This document shows, piece after piece, positions 1-11,200 of a stretch of 64,000 bases of DNA. This DNA comes from Balamuthia mandrillaris (lineage: Eukaryota; Discosea; Longamoebia; Balamuthiidae): positions 123,501 to 187,500 of the forward strand of contig JAVKOQ010000047.1 in assembly GCA_031835245.1 (NCBI GenBank), given 5' to 3'. The notes beneath the pieces were generated by a model. It was not told the origin of the DNA. It saw nothing but the letters and a program-made list of their open reading frames with translations, and did not search any database. A program made the translations under genes and the position numbers. Positions within the stretch are counted from its first letter, which is position 1. Every line of letters starts with the position of its first letter.

Positions 1-869
1 CAGCACGGTTAAGTAATAGTTTTTGTTGTTGTACTTGATGCAAATAACATCATCCTTTGTCAATGCTGCCCAGTTTCGGAGTGCATTCTCCAGCCTGTTT
101 ATAGCAGCCAACTGATATATCAATAAAAGAAGAGAGAGGCAAAGGAGAAAAGAAAGAGTAGAAAATAGGACATAGAGACAGAGAAGATAACGTCTTGGAG
201 TTGTGAATAAAGAAGAGGGCGCGTACACAGCTCGAGGGTTAGATATTTCGAGGAAGCTATCGTCTGTTGGTTGCAATTTTACATAAGATCCTTTGGGCAA
301 TGTTGTGCTTTTGACCGTTATCAGTTGTCCTTCGACCAACAGCAGTTGTTGCATCATCTGGGCTCAAGTTAGCTCCAGCAAGGAGACACAAAGAGAGGAA
401 GAGAGAGGGGAGAGGGAAAAGAGGCTTGCAGAAAGATCAGGGAGGAAAAAAAAAACATAGGCAAAGACAAACCCAATAGGGAAGGTAACAAAAGCCTTCT
501 TCAGCCACAAACTCCAGTACACCGCAGTGCGTGCGTTGCCCATGGGCACCCGTCAGCTGGAAAAGCATGGGATAGTCGATGCTTAGGCGAGCTTCACATA
601 GTATGAAAAACAGTTAGAAAAAAAAAAACGTTAGTAGAACGCTGTTTTTTTTGTAGCACATACCAAGTGTGTCCAAAGCGGTCGGAGGCAGGATGACTAC
701 AAAAAAAACAGCAGGGAACGAGGGCTGGTTAGGTTTTAACGTGGTGTAAAAGTGGGAGAAAGGAAGAAGTGGTTTTACTTTTGCCGCCGTTTTCAAGATG
801 CTCTTTGCCCACATAAGCCACAGAATGGGCTCTGTACTGCCGTTCAAAGGTGCCTTGCGGGGGCCTCAT
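1..869 (-). CDS. UFD1: UFD1-type ubiquitin-fusion-degradation protein (3' end beyond window)
   Basis: UFD1 binds polyubiquitin and works with Npl4 as a cofactor of the Cdc48/p97 AAA ATPase. Five exons read in phase on the minus strand. They spell, in order, ERQYRAHSV (about 855-810), [14 protein letters not shown] across the first intron, [12 protein letters not shown] then [21 protein letters not shown] (about 590-480), [12 protein letters not shown] (about 350) and [17 protein letters not shown] (about 100-50). Each block matches the UFD1 double-psi barrel domain in family order. The chosen start is the ATG at 869, giving a short N-terminus. An ATG at 1181 opens another frame, but it does not splice in phase into the family frame. 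The C-terminal Npl4/p97-binding region lies left of base 1. Introns are T-rich and 60-110 bp. Confidence 0.95.
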
Positions 870-1260
870 CAAAAGATTGGTAAGGTCGATCAAGCTCTGT
901 CAACCAACAAAAAAAGAAAAATTGTTAGTCACATGAGGAGTGGGTACTCTCCCTCCCACCGGATGCCGGCCTAACAAACAAACACGAACAGAGGAAAACA
1001 ACCCACCATTTTGATCCCAAGAAGTAGCAGAAGAAGAAGAAGAAGCAAGATTTGTTATCGAGGAGGACGCTTGCCAAAGCAGCACAGCAGCTGTTGGGGG
1101 GTTTCTTTTGTGTTGTGTTTTGGCGGTGACTTTTCTCGAGACGACCTGGGCGGAAAAATTCACCGTTGTGACATCAGACATCGACGTGGCAGCAAACCAT
1201 TGGGTCAGAGCACAACGCGGAAGTAGAGAGACGAGAGAGAGACGAGAGAGGAGAGAGACG

Positions 1261-1270
1261 AGGGAGGGAG

Positions 1271-1311
<41 letters not shown>
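1261..1311. repeat. (GA)n microsatellite between UFD1 and the TOM1-like gene
   Basis: A run of alternating GA follows an imperfect GAGACGAGAGAG stretch from about 1225. It lies between the 5' end of UFD1 and the 3' end of the next gene, both on minus. Confidence 0.9.
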
Positions 1312-1315
<4 letters not shown>

Positions 1316-1410
1316 AACAGGCATCAAAAGAAGCGTTTCCGCTCGTTCTTCAACACCGAAAATAAATAGTAATAAGGGAATAGATACATAGTTTGGAAGA
1401 AGGTTGCTGT

Positions 1411-2083
1411 TCAGTCGTCGCTGCTGGTATTGTACTGCACGTGTGTTGGAAAGGTGTTGTAGGTGGAAGTATAACCGGCATGATACGTGATGATCCTTGG
1501 GAAATGACCGGGAGGCACCTCGCCTCCTCCTCCTCCCACAAAAGGTGCAGCACTATACTGTTGTTGCTGTTGCGGCACCACTTGACTATTAACATTTCCC
1601 TTCTTTTGTTGTTGCTTGCGTGCCACGAAATCCGCGTCACTATCATCCGTCGCCGTTCCATCTCCAGATTCGCCTCCAACGCCGCCACCAATGCCTCCGA
1701 TCATACCACCAGCTCCTCCGATAGTGCCCTCGCGTCGATGCGTGAGGATCAAAGTCATAAGGATGAGCACCAACGGCACGATCTCCAGCACCACAAAGTA
1801 GAGCAGGGTGATCCACCATACCACTGCAAAGGTGCGAGGCATGATTACGGCGTTCAGCTCTACGACGGCGCGCAGGGTGAAGCCAATGGTACAAATGGCA
1901 GAGATGAGGGAGACCTTCTTGAGGAGGTTGCGTTTAACGCGGGACATTAGCCGCCAGGACTCTCCCTTTTGGATAAGGCGGGAGGAGAGCACAATGCCGG
2001 AGATCAGGAAGCCGATGCCCGTGCCGCCACCCACTGCTACTTGCACCAACCAAATGGACTTTTTGGGAAAATCATTTTTGATG

Positions 2084-2125
<42 letters not shown>

Positions 2126-3163
2126 CGAAATGAGCATGAATGACAGATAGGAGAAGAACTAAGATATGGAAGCATTTACCTTTTCAACCTTGGTTTGAAG
2201 AAGAGCCACGTCTGTGTGGATCATGCTGTAGACGGTCATGTCTACTATGTACAAGACAACCTGAAACCACACTGTTGGTATAAGTAACGGTAGCATAACT
2301 TCCTCCTCCTCCTCCTCTCTCTCTCTCTCTCTCTCACTCTTCTCTGCTTTTCTCATCTCGAGCCTCTTATTTAAGTGGTCATAGATCGAGCTTCTTTCCT
2401 TCGTTCTCGTTCGTCTCCATTTTCACGCTCTCCTCTTTCTCCTTTCTTTCGCTTCTCTTCGTTTGTACATACCGCAATCGTAAACAATACAGCAACAATG
2501 AAGAGATAAAGTGTCCGAAAGAGCTTAAGCTGGACGCCCTTCTTGGGAGGCATAGGTGGAGAGATAAGAGAAGTGTAGCCGCGATCTTTTTGAATGATTG
2601 TCGTGTAGATCAACTCGACCCTTGTTTGTTTAAAACAAAACGAATCAGTCAAACGACAACGAAAGAGAAAGAAAGAAAGAGAGCAGAAGAGAGGAGCGAG
2701 CTGAGAGAGAAGAGAGAGAGAGAGAGAGGGAGAGGAGAGCAAGAGTTGCGATGTTGTTAAAGGGTACCAAAAGAAAAGGAGAAGAATGTAGGTAGAGAAA
2801 AAAAAGAAACTGGGAAGACTGTTCAACATGATGTTCACTTGGTTGGGACAGGTCATTTTGCCTTCTCTAATAAAAGGCTGCAGAGCAAAAAACAACCCAC
2901 GTACTGCAAGAAAAAAAAAATAAGAAAAAGATGAGATCAGCAAGGCTAAATATAACTTTTCGGAGGATCCCCGCTGCCGAAAGGTTTGCCAAAGGCGTAC
3001 TAAACGAGCCCAAGAAAAGCATGACGTGAAAGATCTTTTGCCATCCCCAGGGAGAGCGAATGTTGCGCAGCAGTATGAACAGCGACACAAAGGCGAGGAT
3101 CAGGAAGAGAACGCTGAGTACCCCATCCCATGCCCATCGTCCGCAAATCGCAACACCAAATCT
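1411..3163 (-). CDS. THH1/TOM1/TOM3-like seven-transmembrane protein
   Basis: This is a multipass membrane protein of the THH1/TOM1/TOM3 (GPR137-related) type; plant members sit in the tonoplast. Five exons can be read: DGVLSVLFLILAFVSLF then SPWGWQKIFHVMLFLGSF (about 3150-3010); IRGLFFALQPF then LPSFFFFSTYILLLFFW (about 2905-2770); VELIYTTII then LFRTLYLFIVAVLFTIAV (about 2610-2475); VVLYIVDMTVYSMIH (about 2260-2175); and a last exon with LISAICTIGFTLRAVVEL and VVLEIVPLVLILMTL. The order and the SxYxLxxxFW and LxEIxPxxLxL signatures match the family. The tail after the last helix is rich in Gly and Gln and poorly conserved. A (GA)n run fills the last intron. The true first exon or start was not found: upstream of 3163 the frame runs into AT-rich sequence that looks like an acceptor. 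Confidence 0.8.
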
Positions 3164-3215
3164 TTTTTTTTTGTTTTATTTTTTCTTCCGAATTTTCGCT
3201 TTTTGCATTAGCATT

Positions 3216-3249
3216 CGTGACGACATGTAGTATTATTCATGTCGTCACG
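3216..3249. promoter_or_regulatory. Perfect 12-bp inverted repeat between two minus genes
   Basis: Arms CGTGACGACATG (3216-3227) and CATGTCGTCACG (3238-3249) are exact reverse complements separated by 10 nt. The repeat lies in the gap upstream of the TOM1-like gene and downstream of alpha-SNAP. Each arm holds the CATGTCGTC word that recurs before other genes in this window. It may be a dimeric factor site or a hairpin. Confidence 0.6.
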
Positions 3250-3357
3250 TAAGCTTGATCTAGAGCGTAAGTTCGACTCCCATCAGATACAAAAAACCTG
3301 TTCTGTGCAGATTTTCATTGCAACGAAATAACCAAAAAGCAAAAAGGGTTTGTGCGC

Positions 3358-4056
3358 TCACGTCAAATCGCTCTCCCCATCTTCAGCTGGTTCCTCGTCG
3401 TTCTCATCCTCCATGGATACTGCCTTCTTGATCTTAACCAAGAGGGAAGTATACCAACTATCAAAAGTGGACAAGCGGTCGTACTCTGCGACGGCAGTGG
3501 TGAAAGCCTCCACGTCATAGTTTTCATAGGCGTTTGTTATGTCCTGTTGCAGAGATAGCGATTAGGTCCCCTCGGCACTGGAAAGATAAAGCAAAAGGAA
3601 GATATGTACGTCAAGCAACTTGAATTCGCGTTCGCCTGCAAAGGAGAGATAGGTGTCCTTATAGTGGTTTAATGCTTTGCGAGCAGCAACAAGATCCTAT
3701 AGCAATATAACAAGTTATCTTAGAAATGCAGAAGAAGCCTAAGGAAGTGATGGCGCAGGGACGTACTCCTTGTGCCAGGCGACAAATTCCTGCTTTAAGC
3801 AGGTATTCTTTAATGTTCCACTTGCTGAGCCCATCTTGTGACTGAGAGGCGAGGTCCTCAAATATTTGGATCGCCTTCTCGTATTGGCCCAGCTCAGCAG
3901 AAAAGATAGCTACCTTTAGCAAACAGCCCCTAGCATTACTATTGCATGCAAGTTATTTCAATGTTCATATGGATGTTAAAAACAAATTTAAGAAGAGAAG
4001 TGGATAGAAAGAGCAACGAGAGGAGAGGAACACTATGAAGACTTCAATGAATGTAG

Positions 4057-4101
<45 letters not shown>

Positions 4102-4812
4102 AGGGAGAGTTAAAGAACGTTACACATGAGAGCCTTCTCCTTCAAAGTAATCGGCAGCAGTTTGATAGTTTTGCAGGGCAGCCTCCTTCTCCAATTCTTC
4201 CTCGTACATTTCGGCGATTTCTTTCTGATGCTTGGCCGCTATGGAGAAACGGCCGTCCTCCACGAAGATGGCTATCGCACGTTCCAAATACTTGATAGAA
4301 GCTGATAGAAGCATAAAATACATGATTTGAAAAAACGGACGTTGTAACGTTGAGAACAAAACATAATATAAACCTGTCTTGTCGTGCTTTTTACAACTGG
4401 TAGCAGCGTTGATGTACGCAGCGGTGGCTTCATGAGAGGAACCAGCCTCCAGATGGGTCTCAGCCGAACGAAGATACGCTTTGGTTGCAGCCTCCCCTAC
4501 ACATTGTTTTTTTTTTTATTTTTGTTAGCAATTGAGTGGCTGGTTTTTTTTCAACAACAAAAAAATGGGGAACAAAAAAAAAAAGCAATAGGTACAGTTC
4601 TTGGAGAGTTTGAACAGATTGCCAGCTTTGCTAAAGGTCTCAGCGGCCTCCTCTTTCCTCAAGGTGGCGCTCCCGCCAAAGAGGTTGGCCCACCAGCTGC
4701 CTTTGCTGGCCTTTTCGGCCTGTTCCATCAGCTCATTGCCCCTCTTGAACTGGGCAGAGGAGGAACCTCCTGCTTGCTCCCCCTCTCCTCCTTTGTTCGT
4801 CGGTGCTTCCAT
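3358..4812 (-). CDS. Alpha/gamma-SNAP (soluble NSF attachment protein)
   Basis: SNAP recruits NSF to SNARE bundles for disassembly after membrane fusion. Exons on minus read MEAPTNKGG..., then SWWANLFGGSATLRKEEAAE (the family SFFSSLFGG region), EAATKAYLRSAETHLEAGS, an exon with DGRFSIAAKHQKEIAEMYEE and NYQTAADYFEGE, one with LKVAIFSAELGQYEKAIQIF and KWNIKEYLLKAGICRLAQG, and a last exon ending in an acidic ESDLT tail. These are the TPR-like helices of alpha-SNAP in order, and the total is close to the usual 290-300 residues. The start is the ATG at 4810-4812. The last exon keeps the family's acidic C-terminus, although the final residues differ from the animal form. A (GA)n run (4062-4098) lies in an intron. 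Confidence 0.95.
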
Positions 4813-5265
4813 CTGAGATTGTTGTTCTAGTTGCTTGTTGCTTGTTCTTGTTCTTGTCCTTTTTTTCGTTGTCGTTTGTTACTTATTCAAAATATTTTTA
4901 AAAAAAGGAAAAAATGACGTGGCCTATGGCAACTTCGCTTCAGAAGCGGCAGAAATTTCTCTGAAGTACACCTGCCTTGCTGACGTGGCTTTACATTAAG
5001 GGGACCTTCCTTCCGTTTTATCCCATAATATAATGACGAGTACAAAAAAAAATCGAGTTGCTCAGTTTCTGCACAATCCCAGCTCCCTTTGTTTTGCTGT
5101 GGGGTACGGACGGGAGCGTTGCTGCTCCGGTCCGTGATGTACGCTGCTAACCGCTTCTTCTGGCCCTCAACCGTGTTGTCCCCGTTGTAACTTTTTTTCA
5201 GGCCATAGAGAGCGATTTGCACCGCAAGAGCTCTTCCTTTCAGCTTGTTCACCTCCTCAATGGTT

Positions 5266-5420
5266 GTACGTCAACAGCTTCTACAAGGTAGGTGATGTTG
5301 GAGGTTTGAAGCTCAAGGCTGTCGAGCCGTTTGGAGAGGTATTGGGGGTCTTTCTGCTCTGCTCGCTGGAGAGCGTGATCCAGTTCAACATCACCTACCT
5401 TGTAGAAGCTGTTGACGTAC
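5266..5420. repeat. 35-bp perfect inverted repeat inside the retroelement
   Basis: Bases 5266-5300 and 5386-5420 are exact reverse complements, separated by 85 bp. The arms begin GTACGTCAACAGC and end ...GTGATGTTG. They flank a gag-like segment readable on minus. Confidence 0.9.
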
Positions 5421-5514
5421 TAATCTCTACGCACACAAGGCTCCCTCTAGCACCAGCTGCCCTCTTCATCCTACATCCGGACACTCAGCAGCCGAATGTA
5501 AACGGATAAAGCTG

Positions 5515-5895
5515 ATGAGAGACAGCGCCCAAAAGCTTAGCAAGGCCAGCACCGGCCAACGCCACAATGGCAACAACAACGGGTCCTCTTCATCTTCTTC
5601 CTCATCTTCAGGACATTCTCCCTCCTCCAACAAGCACACCTGCCGCAAGTGCTCAGCGCCCTGGCATCCTGGTCATCAGCGTAAGCCCCGCCAGCCTGCA
5701 GCACTCAACTCCAGCCAAGTGCAGACTTCACCGTCTCAGCAACCGGCTTCGGCATCATCGCCACCTTCGTCACCATCTCCTTCACCGGCTTCGCCTCCCC
5801 CTGGCACCAACCAGCCGTCTACAAACGCACTGGACGCTACCGCAAGGAGTTCATGGAAGCTGTCCGCCATGCTTGGGAAATTCAAGGCAACGTAG
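5515..5895 (+). pseudogene. Gag-like fragment with CCHC zinc knuckle
   Basis: The open frame reads a low-complexity Ser/Asn stretch and then a single CX2CX4HX4C-like knuckle (CRKCSAPWHPGHQ), which is the nucleic-acid-binding motif of retroelement Gag. A Pro/Ser-rich tail follows. The N-terminal capsid part is not recognisable in this frame; part of it may lie inverted to the left. It is treated as broken because it is not joined in frame to the protease-RT segment. Confidence 0.6.
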
Positions 5896-6052
5896 AGCTT
5901 GCTGCCCTCGACCTTAACTCCCTCCTTCATTCTGGCAACGCTTCTGACTCTGCTACGGACGCTCCCAGCCTTGCCGCCACCCTGAAGCTATCCATGCGGA
6001 AGGTCTCCACACAGATGACGACGACGACGTAGAAGACGACTGTGAGGACAAA

Positions 6053-7181
6053 GTGGAACCTCCCATCACGGCTCCCGTCCTCCTTAACCGTCAGCGCGCC
6101 ACAGCCTTCATAGACTCTGGTGCATCTCACTCCTTCATTTCTCCAGCAGCGGCGGAAAAATACCTCCACCCAGCATCCTGTGAACGCCATCACACCGTCA
6201 TCTCCCACATCGACGACATGGAGATCACGTTAGGCGACAGGTCCACCACTCGCGTTACCCGCCGTGCGGCACACGTCCGCATCGACTGTGGCTCCCGTAA
6301 GCTACATCACCACTTCTTCATCATGCCGCTTCAAGGTGAGCATGAGATCCTATTCGGAAGAGACATTTTGCGACGCATTAGCGTTGGTCTTTTCGGCCTT
6401 CCTGTGCGTTATCCTCTCCCTAGCGAACGAGAAGAGTTCAAGGAAGACGACTCCAACATGTCTGACAAAGATCAGTGTGTTGAGCTTCCTCCTCCTCCCG
6501 ACACTGCTCGAAAAATTGCTGAAGGCATCTGCGACGTGCTCCAACGCAACCAGCAAGTGCCTCATGGCCCCAGCAGTACTCTTCCAGAGAGTGTTATCTA
6601 CCTCAACACCGGCGATGCCAAACCTGTTTTTCGTAAGCAGTACACCATTCCTCAGGTGTATCACAACCCGGTTTTCAGGCAACTCACCGAGTGGCTCCGA
6701 CACGGCGTCATCGCGCTATCCTCACTCGACTGCCAGTGGACTTCTCCCATCCTTCCAGTCCCCAAAAAGGACGAACACGGAAAATGGTCGAAAGTCAGGA
6801 TCTGTATTGACCCTGGCGGCATTAATCCTCGCCGATGACGAGTACCCGCTCGAGGACACCAAGGTTCTCATCGAACGAGCTCTAGGCCTCAAATGGGCTA
6901 CCCTCTTGGACCTCGTCTGGTCCTACAACCAAATCCTGGTTTATCCACCACACCAGGAAAAACTTACCTTCACATGGTATGGCGTACGACTCAAGTTCGT
7001 GGGCGCACCTTTCGGCGTCAAGCACGTTCAGGCTGTCATGTCCCGCTTCATCGCAGCCGCCCTCCGCCTCCTGATCGACATCTCTTCCCACTACGTGGAC
7101 GACATCTTGGTCTTCACCAGATCCTCTTCGCTGGAACAGCACATCAGTGACATCGTTAAGGACAAAAAACACAACACATAG
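6053..7181 (+). pseudogene. Pol fragment: retropepsin and partial reverse transcriptase
   Basis: The first frame (6053-6838) has the aspartic protease active-site motif DSGASHSFIS, a GRDIL motif and the start of RT (WTSPILPVPKKD, then RICIDPGGIN). After a frame change at about 6838, RT resumes with YPLEDTKVLIERALG, a TFTWYG segment, GAPFGVKHVQAVMSRF and the catalytic YVDDILVFT. The palm is present up to the YVDD box; the thumb, RNase H and integrase are gone. The frame change and the truncation make it non-functional as it stands. Confidence 0.85.
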
Positions 7182-7497
7182 AGTCAGAGGGAAGGGTAGG
7201 AACCTACCGACATTAGTCACAAGCCGAAGTGGACTGCCTGTGGCAGGTGTTGGATCTTACCAGTGAAAGAGACAAGCGGTGAGAAAAGGACAAGGTAGTG
7301 GAAAGGTTTGGTGAAGGGAACGGAACAAGAGGAGGGAACGCTCACCTTTGCTTTTTCTGGTAGTAGGCTGGGGGGGCTCACATGGAGATTTGAAAAGGGA
7401 GCCTCTAGACCAGAGCTAGTGGACGCGGCAGTACCACGATCGGTCTCTTTTGCATGTTTGTTTGTTTGTTTTTTTTGGTTTGGTTGGTGTTTTAGTT
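7182..7497. other. No recognisable gene
   Basis: This stretch holds degraded sequence between the retroelement and the coiled-coil gene copy. On minus, a frame of about 50 codons continues past a possible intron of the copy to its right (to about 7345, ending at a GTGAGC donor-like site). Its protein is not recognisable. Confidence 0.4.
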
Positions 7498-7800
7498 CTA
7501 CTGCACCACCATAATGACCAACAAAACCATACCATAATGTTCTTGCAGCCTTTCAGTGAGGGCGTTGAGAAGAGCATGCAACTTTATTCGTCGCTGCATT
7601 AAGGAGGATAGTAAGCCCGTAGCCTCGCTGCGCAAATGCTCGTCCGACTCCGCCCGTATTTCAGTCTTTACCTCCTGTATTTCCGTCTTCACCTCCTGGA
7701 TTTCCCTCTTCACCTCCTGGATTTTTTGCTCCACTTCCGTCTTTATGGCCTGGCTATCCATGCGCGTGGCCTCTGTCCTGCTCTCCACCGGCCCCTGCAT
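7498..7800 (-). pseudogene. Coiled-coil gene copy, probably degraded (paralogue of 44472-44847)
   Basis: The minus frame encodes MDSQAIKTEVEQKI, then tandem IQEVKTE heptads, and HLRSEATGLLSSLMQ, KLHALLNALTERLQEH. From MDSQA to LQEH it is a clear paralogue of the gene at 44472. Where that gene splices to an exon with EFREKLSELTERV, this copy reads into a different sequence after the LQEH donor region. It is either a truncated duplicate or a gene whose 3' exons have diverged beyond recognition. It sits beside the retroelement remnant. Function is unknown; the heptads predict a coiled coil. Confidence 0.45.
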
Positions 7801-8277
7801 CGCGTTCGTCCTCTTGTTCGTCCTCTCACCCCCAAAGGAACCGCCACGACCCTACAGACCTGACGACGGCTCTTCGTGCCGCATCCTGCACTGGATCACA
7901 GACCTTGCTGAGACTGTTGTTGCGTTATCAGGTCGCGGAGAACTCGCGGAAGAAACCTACGTTGGCGGAGGCGATGGACTGGATCGAGCAAGGATTGCTA
8001 GGCGGTGGCTGTATCGAAAAGTACTGTGGGGAAAGAAATTTTCCCTGCTATCCTAAAGTAAAACATTTTTTATGGACAACCAAAACAAAAACGATGAACC
8101 AACAGGAGTATCAACGCCTTTATCAACGCGCAAAAAACGAGCAAGGGAGGAGAAGGAACAAGAGGAACAGCAGCGCCTTCCACCCAAGACCAACTACAGA
8201 GTCGTCGCTGAGCGGTCGTTTTTCTGAAATTAATCTAGTGTTCTTACAATGGGTGCGGTAACGTTACGGGATTGATT
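7801..8277. other. No supported gene
   Basis: Short overlapping frames occur on plus (7905-8261, charged C-terminus), but none shows a family motif or convincing splice sites. The sequence separates the coiled-coil copy from the 3' end of the RNA ligase gene. Confidence 0.4.
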
Positions 8278-11200
8278 TCAAGAAGGATGGGGAAGATGAA
8301 TGAGCTCGTCAGTGATCCAGTAGTAGAGGAAAGAAGCTGTCTTCTTGATACGTCCATGATTTACGGCATCGTAGTCGCTGTAAAAGTCTTTCACGGATGA
8401 AAAGCCCAATTTGGAGAGCACGAAGAGGATCGATTTGAATCGTTCTTGCTCTGCCATCTTCGCAAACGTTTTCGTATCCCCTCTTGCTTCAATCATCAGA
8501 GAGCGCAGACGATCGTCCACGTGGGCACAAAAGGCATCAAACCGAGCTTTTAGGGCTAAATAGCAGTCTTTGTATTCGGCAAAGTTGCGAAGAAAGTACT
8601 CGTCTCGTTCTTCATGTTCTACTTTTTCGTTATGTTTGCTCCGTTGCAAATGGAGAAGTAGAAGTGCAAGCAGGCATTGCTCCTTCTCTCTCAACAGGTC
8701 TGCTGTAACTCCTGCATGATGTTGTTGTCCTTCTTCTTTGCTTTGTGTGGAAGAAGTAGAAGATGAAGAAGGAGAGGATGCTTGGGCAGCCTTTGCAACC
8801 TTAGCTTTGGTTCTTTCCCATTGCTCACGACGTTTGTCCTCTCGTTGTTCCCATGACAGCTGGTTGTCGTCTTCTTCTGTCTCTCCTCTGTCTAACTTGC
8901 GTAGCCTTTGTATACATTCATAATGAGGAGTGTGAAGTGACGTTCGTTTGAAACTCGTCATCCTGATTCCTTTTTTCGTGTTGTTTGGCTTCTCTTTCTC
9001 TTCCGTATCCTCATCGTCCTCTTCACAGATAATATAACCTTTAACTTCACCTGTTCGATGATAGGTTCGTGCTCGTCGTATCAATTCTTCAAATGGTTGT
9101 TGCTCTGTTGAAGTTGCTTTAGAGAGAGATGCAGAAGGAGGCTGAAGAAGGTTATTATACTCCACCGGCGCAACTACCTCCCATCCGCATCGCTCCAACA
9201 CTTGCCGTAAAGGAGATATTGCAACTGAAACCTCTCGAAAAATACAAGAAGAAGAAGAAGAAGAAGAAGAAGACAGCTTCCGAATGGCGACGAGTACCAA
9301 GCGATCTTTCTCGTGGTGTACAATGTTCCGCAAGTATAAGTCAGTGCTCATCATCTGGAAGATGTAGCAATGGTCTGTTGGCACTTCGGAAAGCGTCATT
9401 CCTTGTCGGTGAAAGATGTCCCAAAAGCTGCGACGGAGCTCATCCTCTATGCGTTGCAGCTCCTCGCTTGAAGTGAGACGTGCTGCCATTTCTTTACGAA
9501 GTTCCACAACAACTTCCCAACGTGGTTCTTCTGTTCTTGAAGGAAGATAGCAAAGAGAGGCGTGAAGACCATCAAATAGCGGATATATACGAGTCTTGTC
9601 AGTCCAAAGCGGCGGACAGGCGAACGGGGCAAGTTTGGTGTTTACCACAAGTTTTTTCCATCGCTTCGCTTCTAGAAGGTCTTTTTGTGGCTGGAACGGA
9701 AACCACTTGCGAAACAGCGGAAAGGAGAAACACAATAGAGATTTCTCTGTGTTTTGTGCATGTTCTCCTGTTGCTATTTCCTGTTCTTTTTCCTTGTCGT
9801 TTTCTTCATCCTTTGTATTGGTTATTTGCGCTGGCGATAAGGCGATAACGAGCTTGTGATAGCACTCGAAGGACATTCTATCTTCCGGGAAGAAGAACGG
9901 AGCGCGTTGTCGCCATTCATTTTGGAGCACAAGCACTGCTTGCAAGTCCTTTTTCCCATCTTCCAATACCTTTTCTTCGCTTTTGTTTTTTTCTGACGTA
10001 CAAGAAGAAGAAGAAGAAGAAGAAGAAGAAGAAGAAGAAGAAGAAGAAGAAGAAGAAAGCAAACGTGCTCCAATGCCACAGTCACGAAAGAGAGCAGCTG
10101 TACCTCTACTTCTCACATAGTCCACACAACACAATGGCACGTCACTCTCGTTCTCGTTGTCAGAACGAGCTCGAAGCCAATTTTCTTCGAAAATGCGATA
10201 GGCGTTCACGATCTCAAAGAAACTCTCCATCTTTTCGTTGTAGATAGGTGTTAGCCAATCCTCCAAGTCTTGCCAGCTCAAGATGTCCTTACGAGTGAGG
10301 ATTTGTTGACAAAGCTCCTTCAGCTCGAAACGATCGTAGACCTTGCCCATGCGAGCAATCTGTATCGAAAAGGCTAAATGGGACATCACATAGCACAACC
10401 GTTTCTTAGCTTTTCGTATCTTTGAGAAGTATCATGAATCTTTCGTTAGAAACGATGGATAGTATAGGCGAGAGAGAGAGAGAGAGAGAGAACAAACGCG
10501 TCCATGATTCCAAAACTGTTTAGCATAGGCAAAATTCTTGCGAAGGTTATGGGGTACAGCCTCTTTCCACTAGTATTCTAAATTATGAGTCGCCAAACAA
10601 GAACTGGAAAGAGATAGAGAACATAGAACAAAGCATAAAAGAGAGAGGGATAACCTTGTGAAGGCTAAACTCGGTATGAAACTCGTGTCGTTGCAGCCAG
10701 ATGCCGTCATTCTCGAAAGTATTGGAGAAGAAAACATGGCACCAAGGAATGTGCTGGTCTAGTTTATCTTGCCACACGTTCTTCTCGTAGACAGCAAGGT
10801 CCAATCCTTCGCTTTGTACCACATTCTCTTCCGTAGGCTGATCCCACCCCTCCACTGTAATGCCAATCAATAACAAAGAACGATAGTAAGAAAAGAGACA
10901 GAGACAGAGAGAGACAGAGACAGAGACAGAGACAGAGAGACAGAGACAGAGACAGAGACAGAGACAGAGACAGAGACAGAGACAGAGACAGAGACAGAGA
11001 CAGAGACAGAGAGACAGAGAGACAGAGAGACAGAGAGACAGAGACAGAGATGAGATACCAATGATACAAAAATCAGAGTCAGAGGCAGGGTTATCGAGGC
11101 CCCACCAACGGGAGCCCCATCGATAGATATTCAAGACGTTGTCCTCCGTAAGTCCTTCCTTCTCCAACAACGTCTCATAAATCCGCCTCAACAGCACTTT

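Larger units (their letters stand above)
4887..7181 (+). mobile_element. Decayed Ty3/gypsy-like retroelement remnant
   Basis: On plus, a CCHC zinc knuckle (CRKCSAPWHPGHQ) is followed by a retropepsin motif (DSGASHSFIS) and a reverse transcriptase with the YVDD box, the gag-protease-RT order of Ty3/gypsy. Reading shifts frame near 5895 and 6838. No RNase H, integrase or LTR is visible. The left part (4887-5420) instead reads best on minus, as a Gln/Glu-rich gag-like stretch, and is bounded by a 35-bp inverted repeat, suggesting internal rearrangement. The right edge decays into unrecognisable sequence after 7181. Codon use is more C-rich than in the neighbouring host genes. Confidence 0.85.

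Noticed and set aside
900-1181. Start of UFD1 at the ATG at 1181
   Set aside because: The exon it opens cannot be spliced in phase to the UFD1 frame at 869; every tested junction gives a stop or the wrong frame.
3260-3300. TTCGACTC T-loop-like sequence suggesting a tRNA
   Set aside because: The flanking bases do not pair as a T stem and no matching 5' acceptor strand exists within 80 bp.
8091-8261. Plus ORF with MNQQEYQRLYQRAKNEQ
   Set aside because: Short and charged, with no splice context or homology signal, in a region of decayed sequence.
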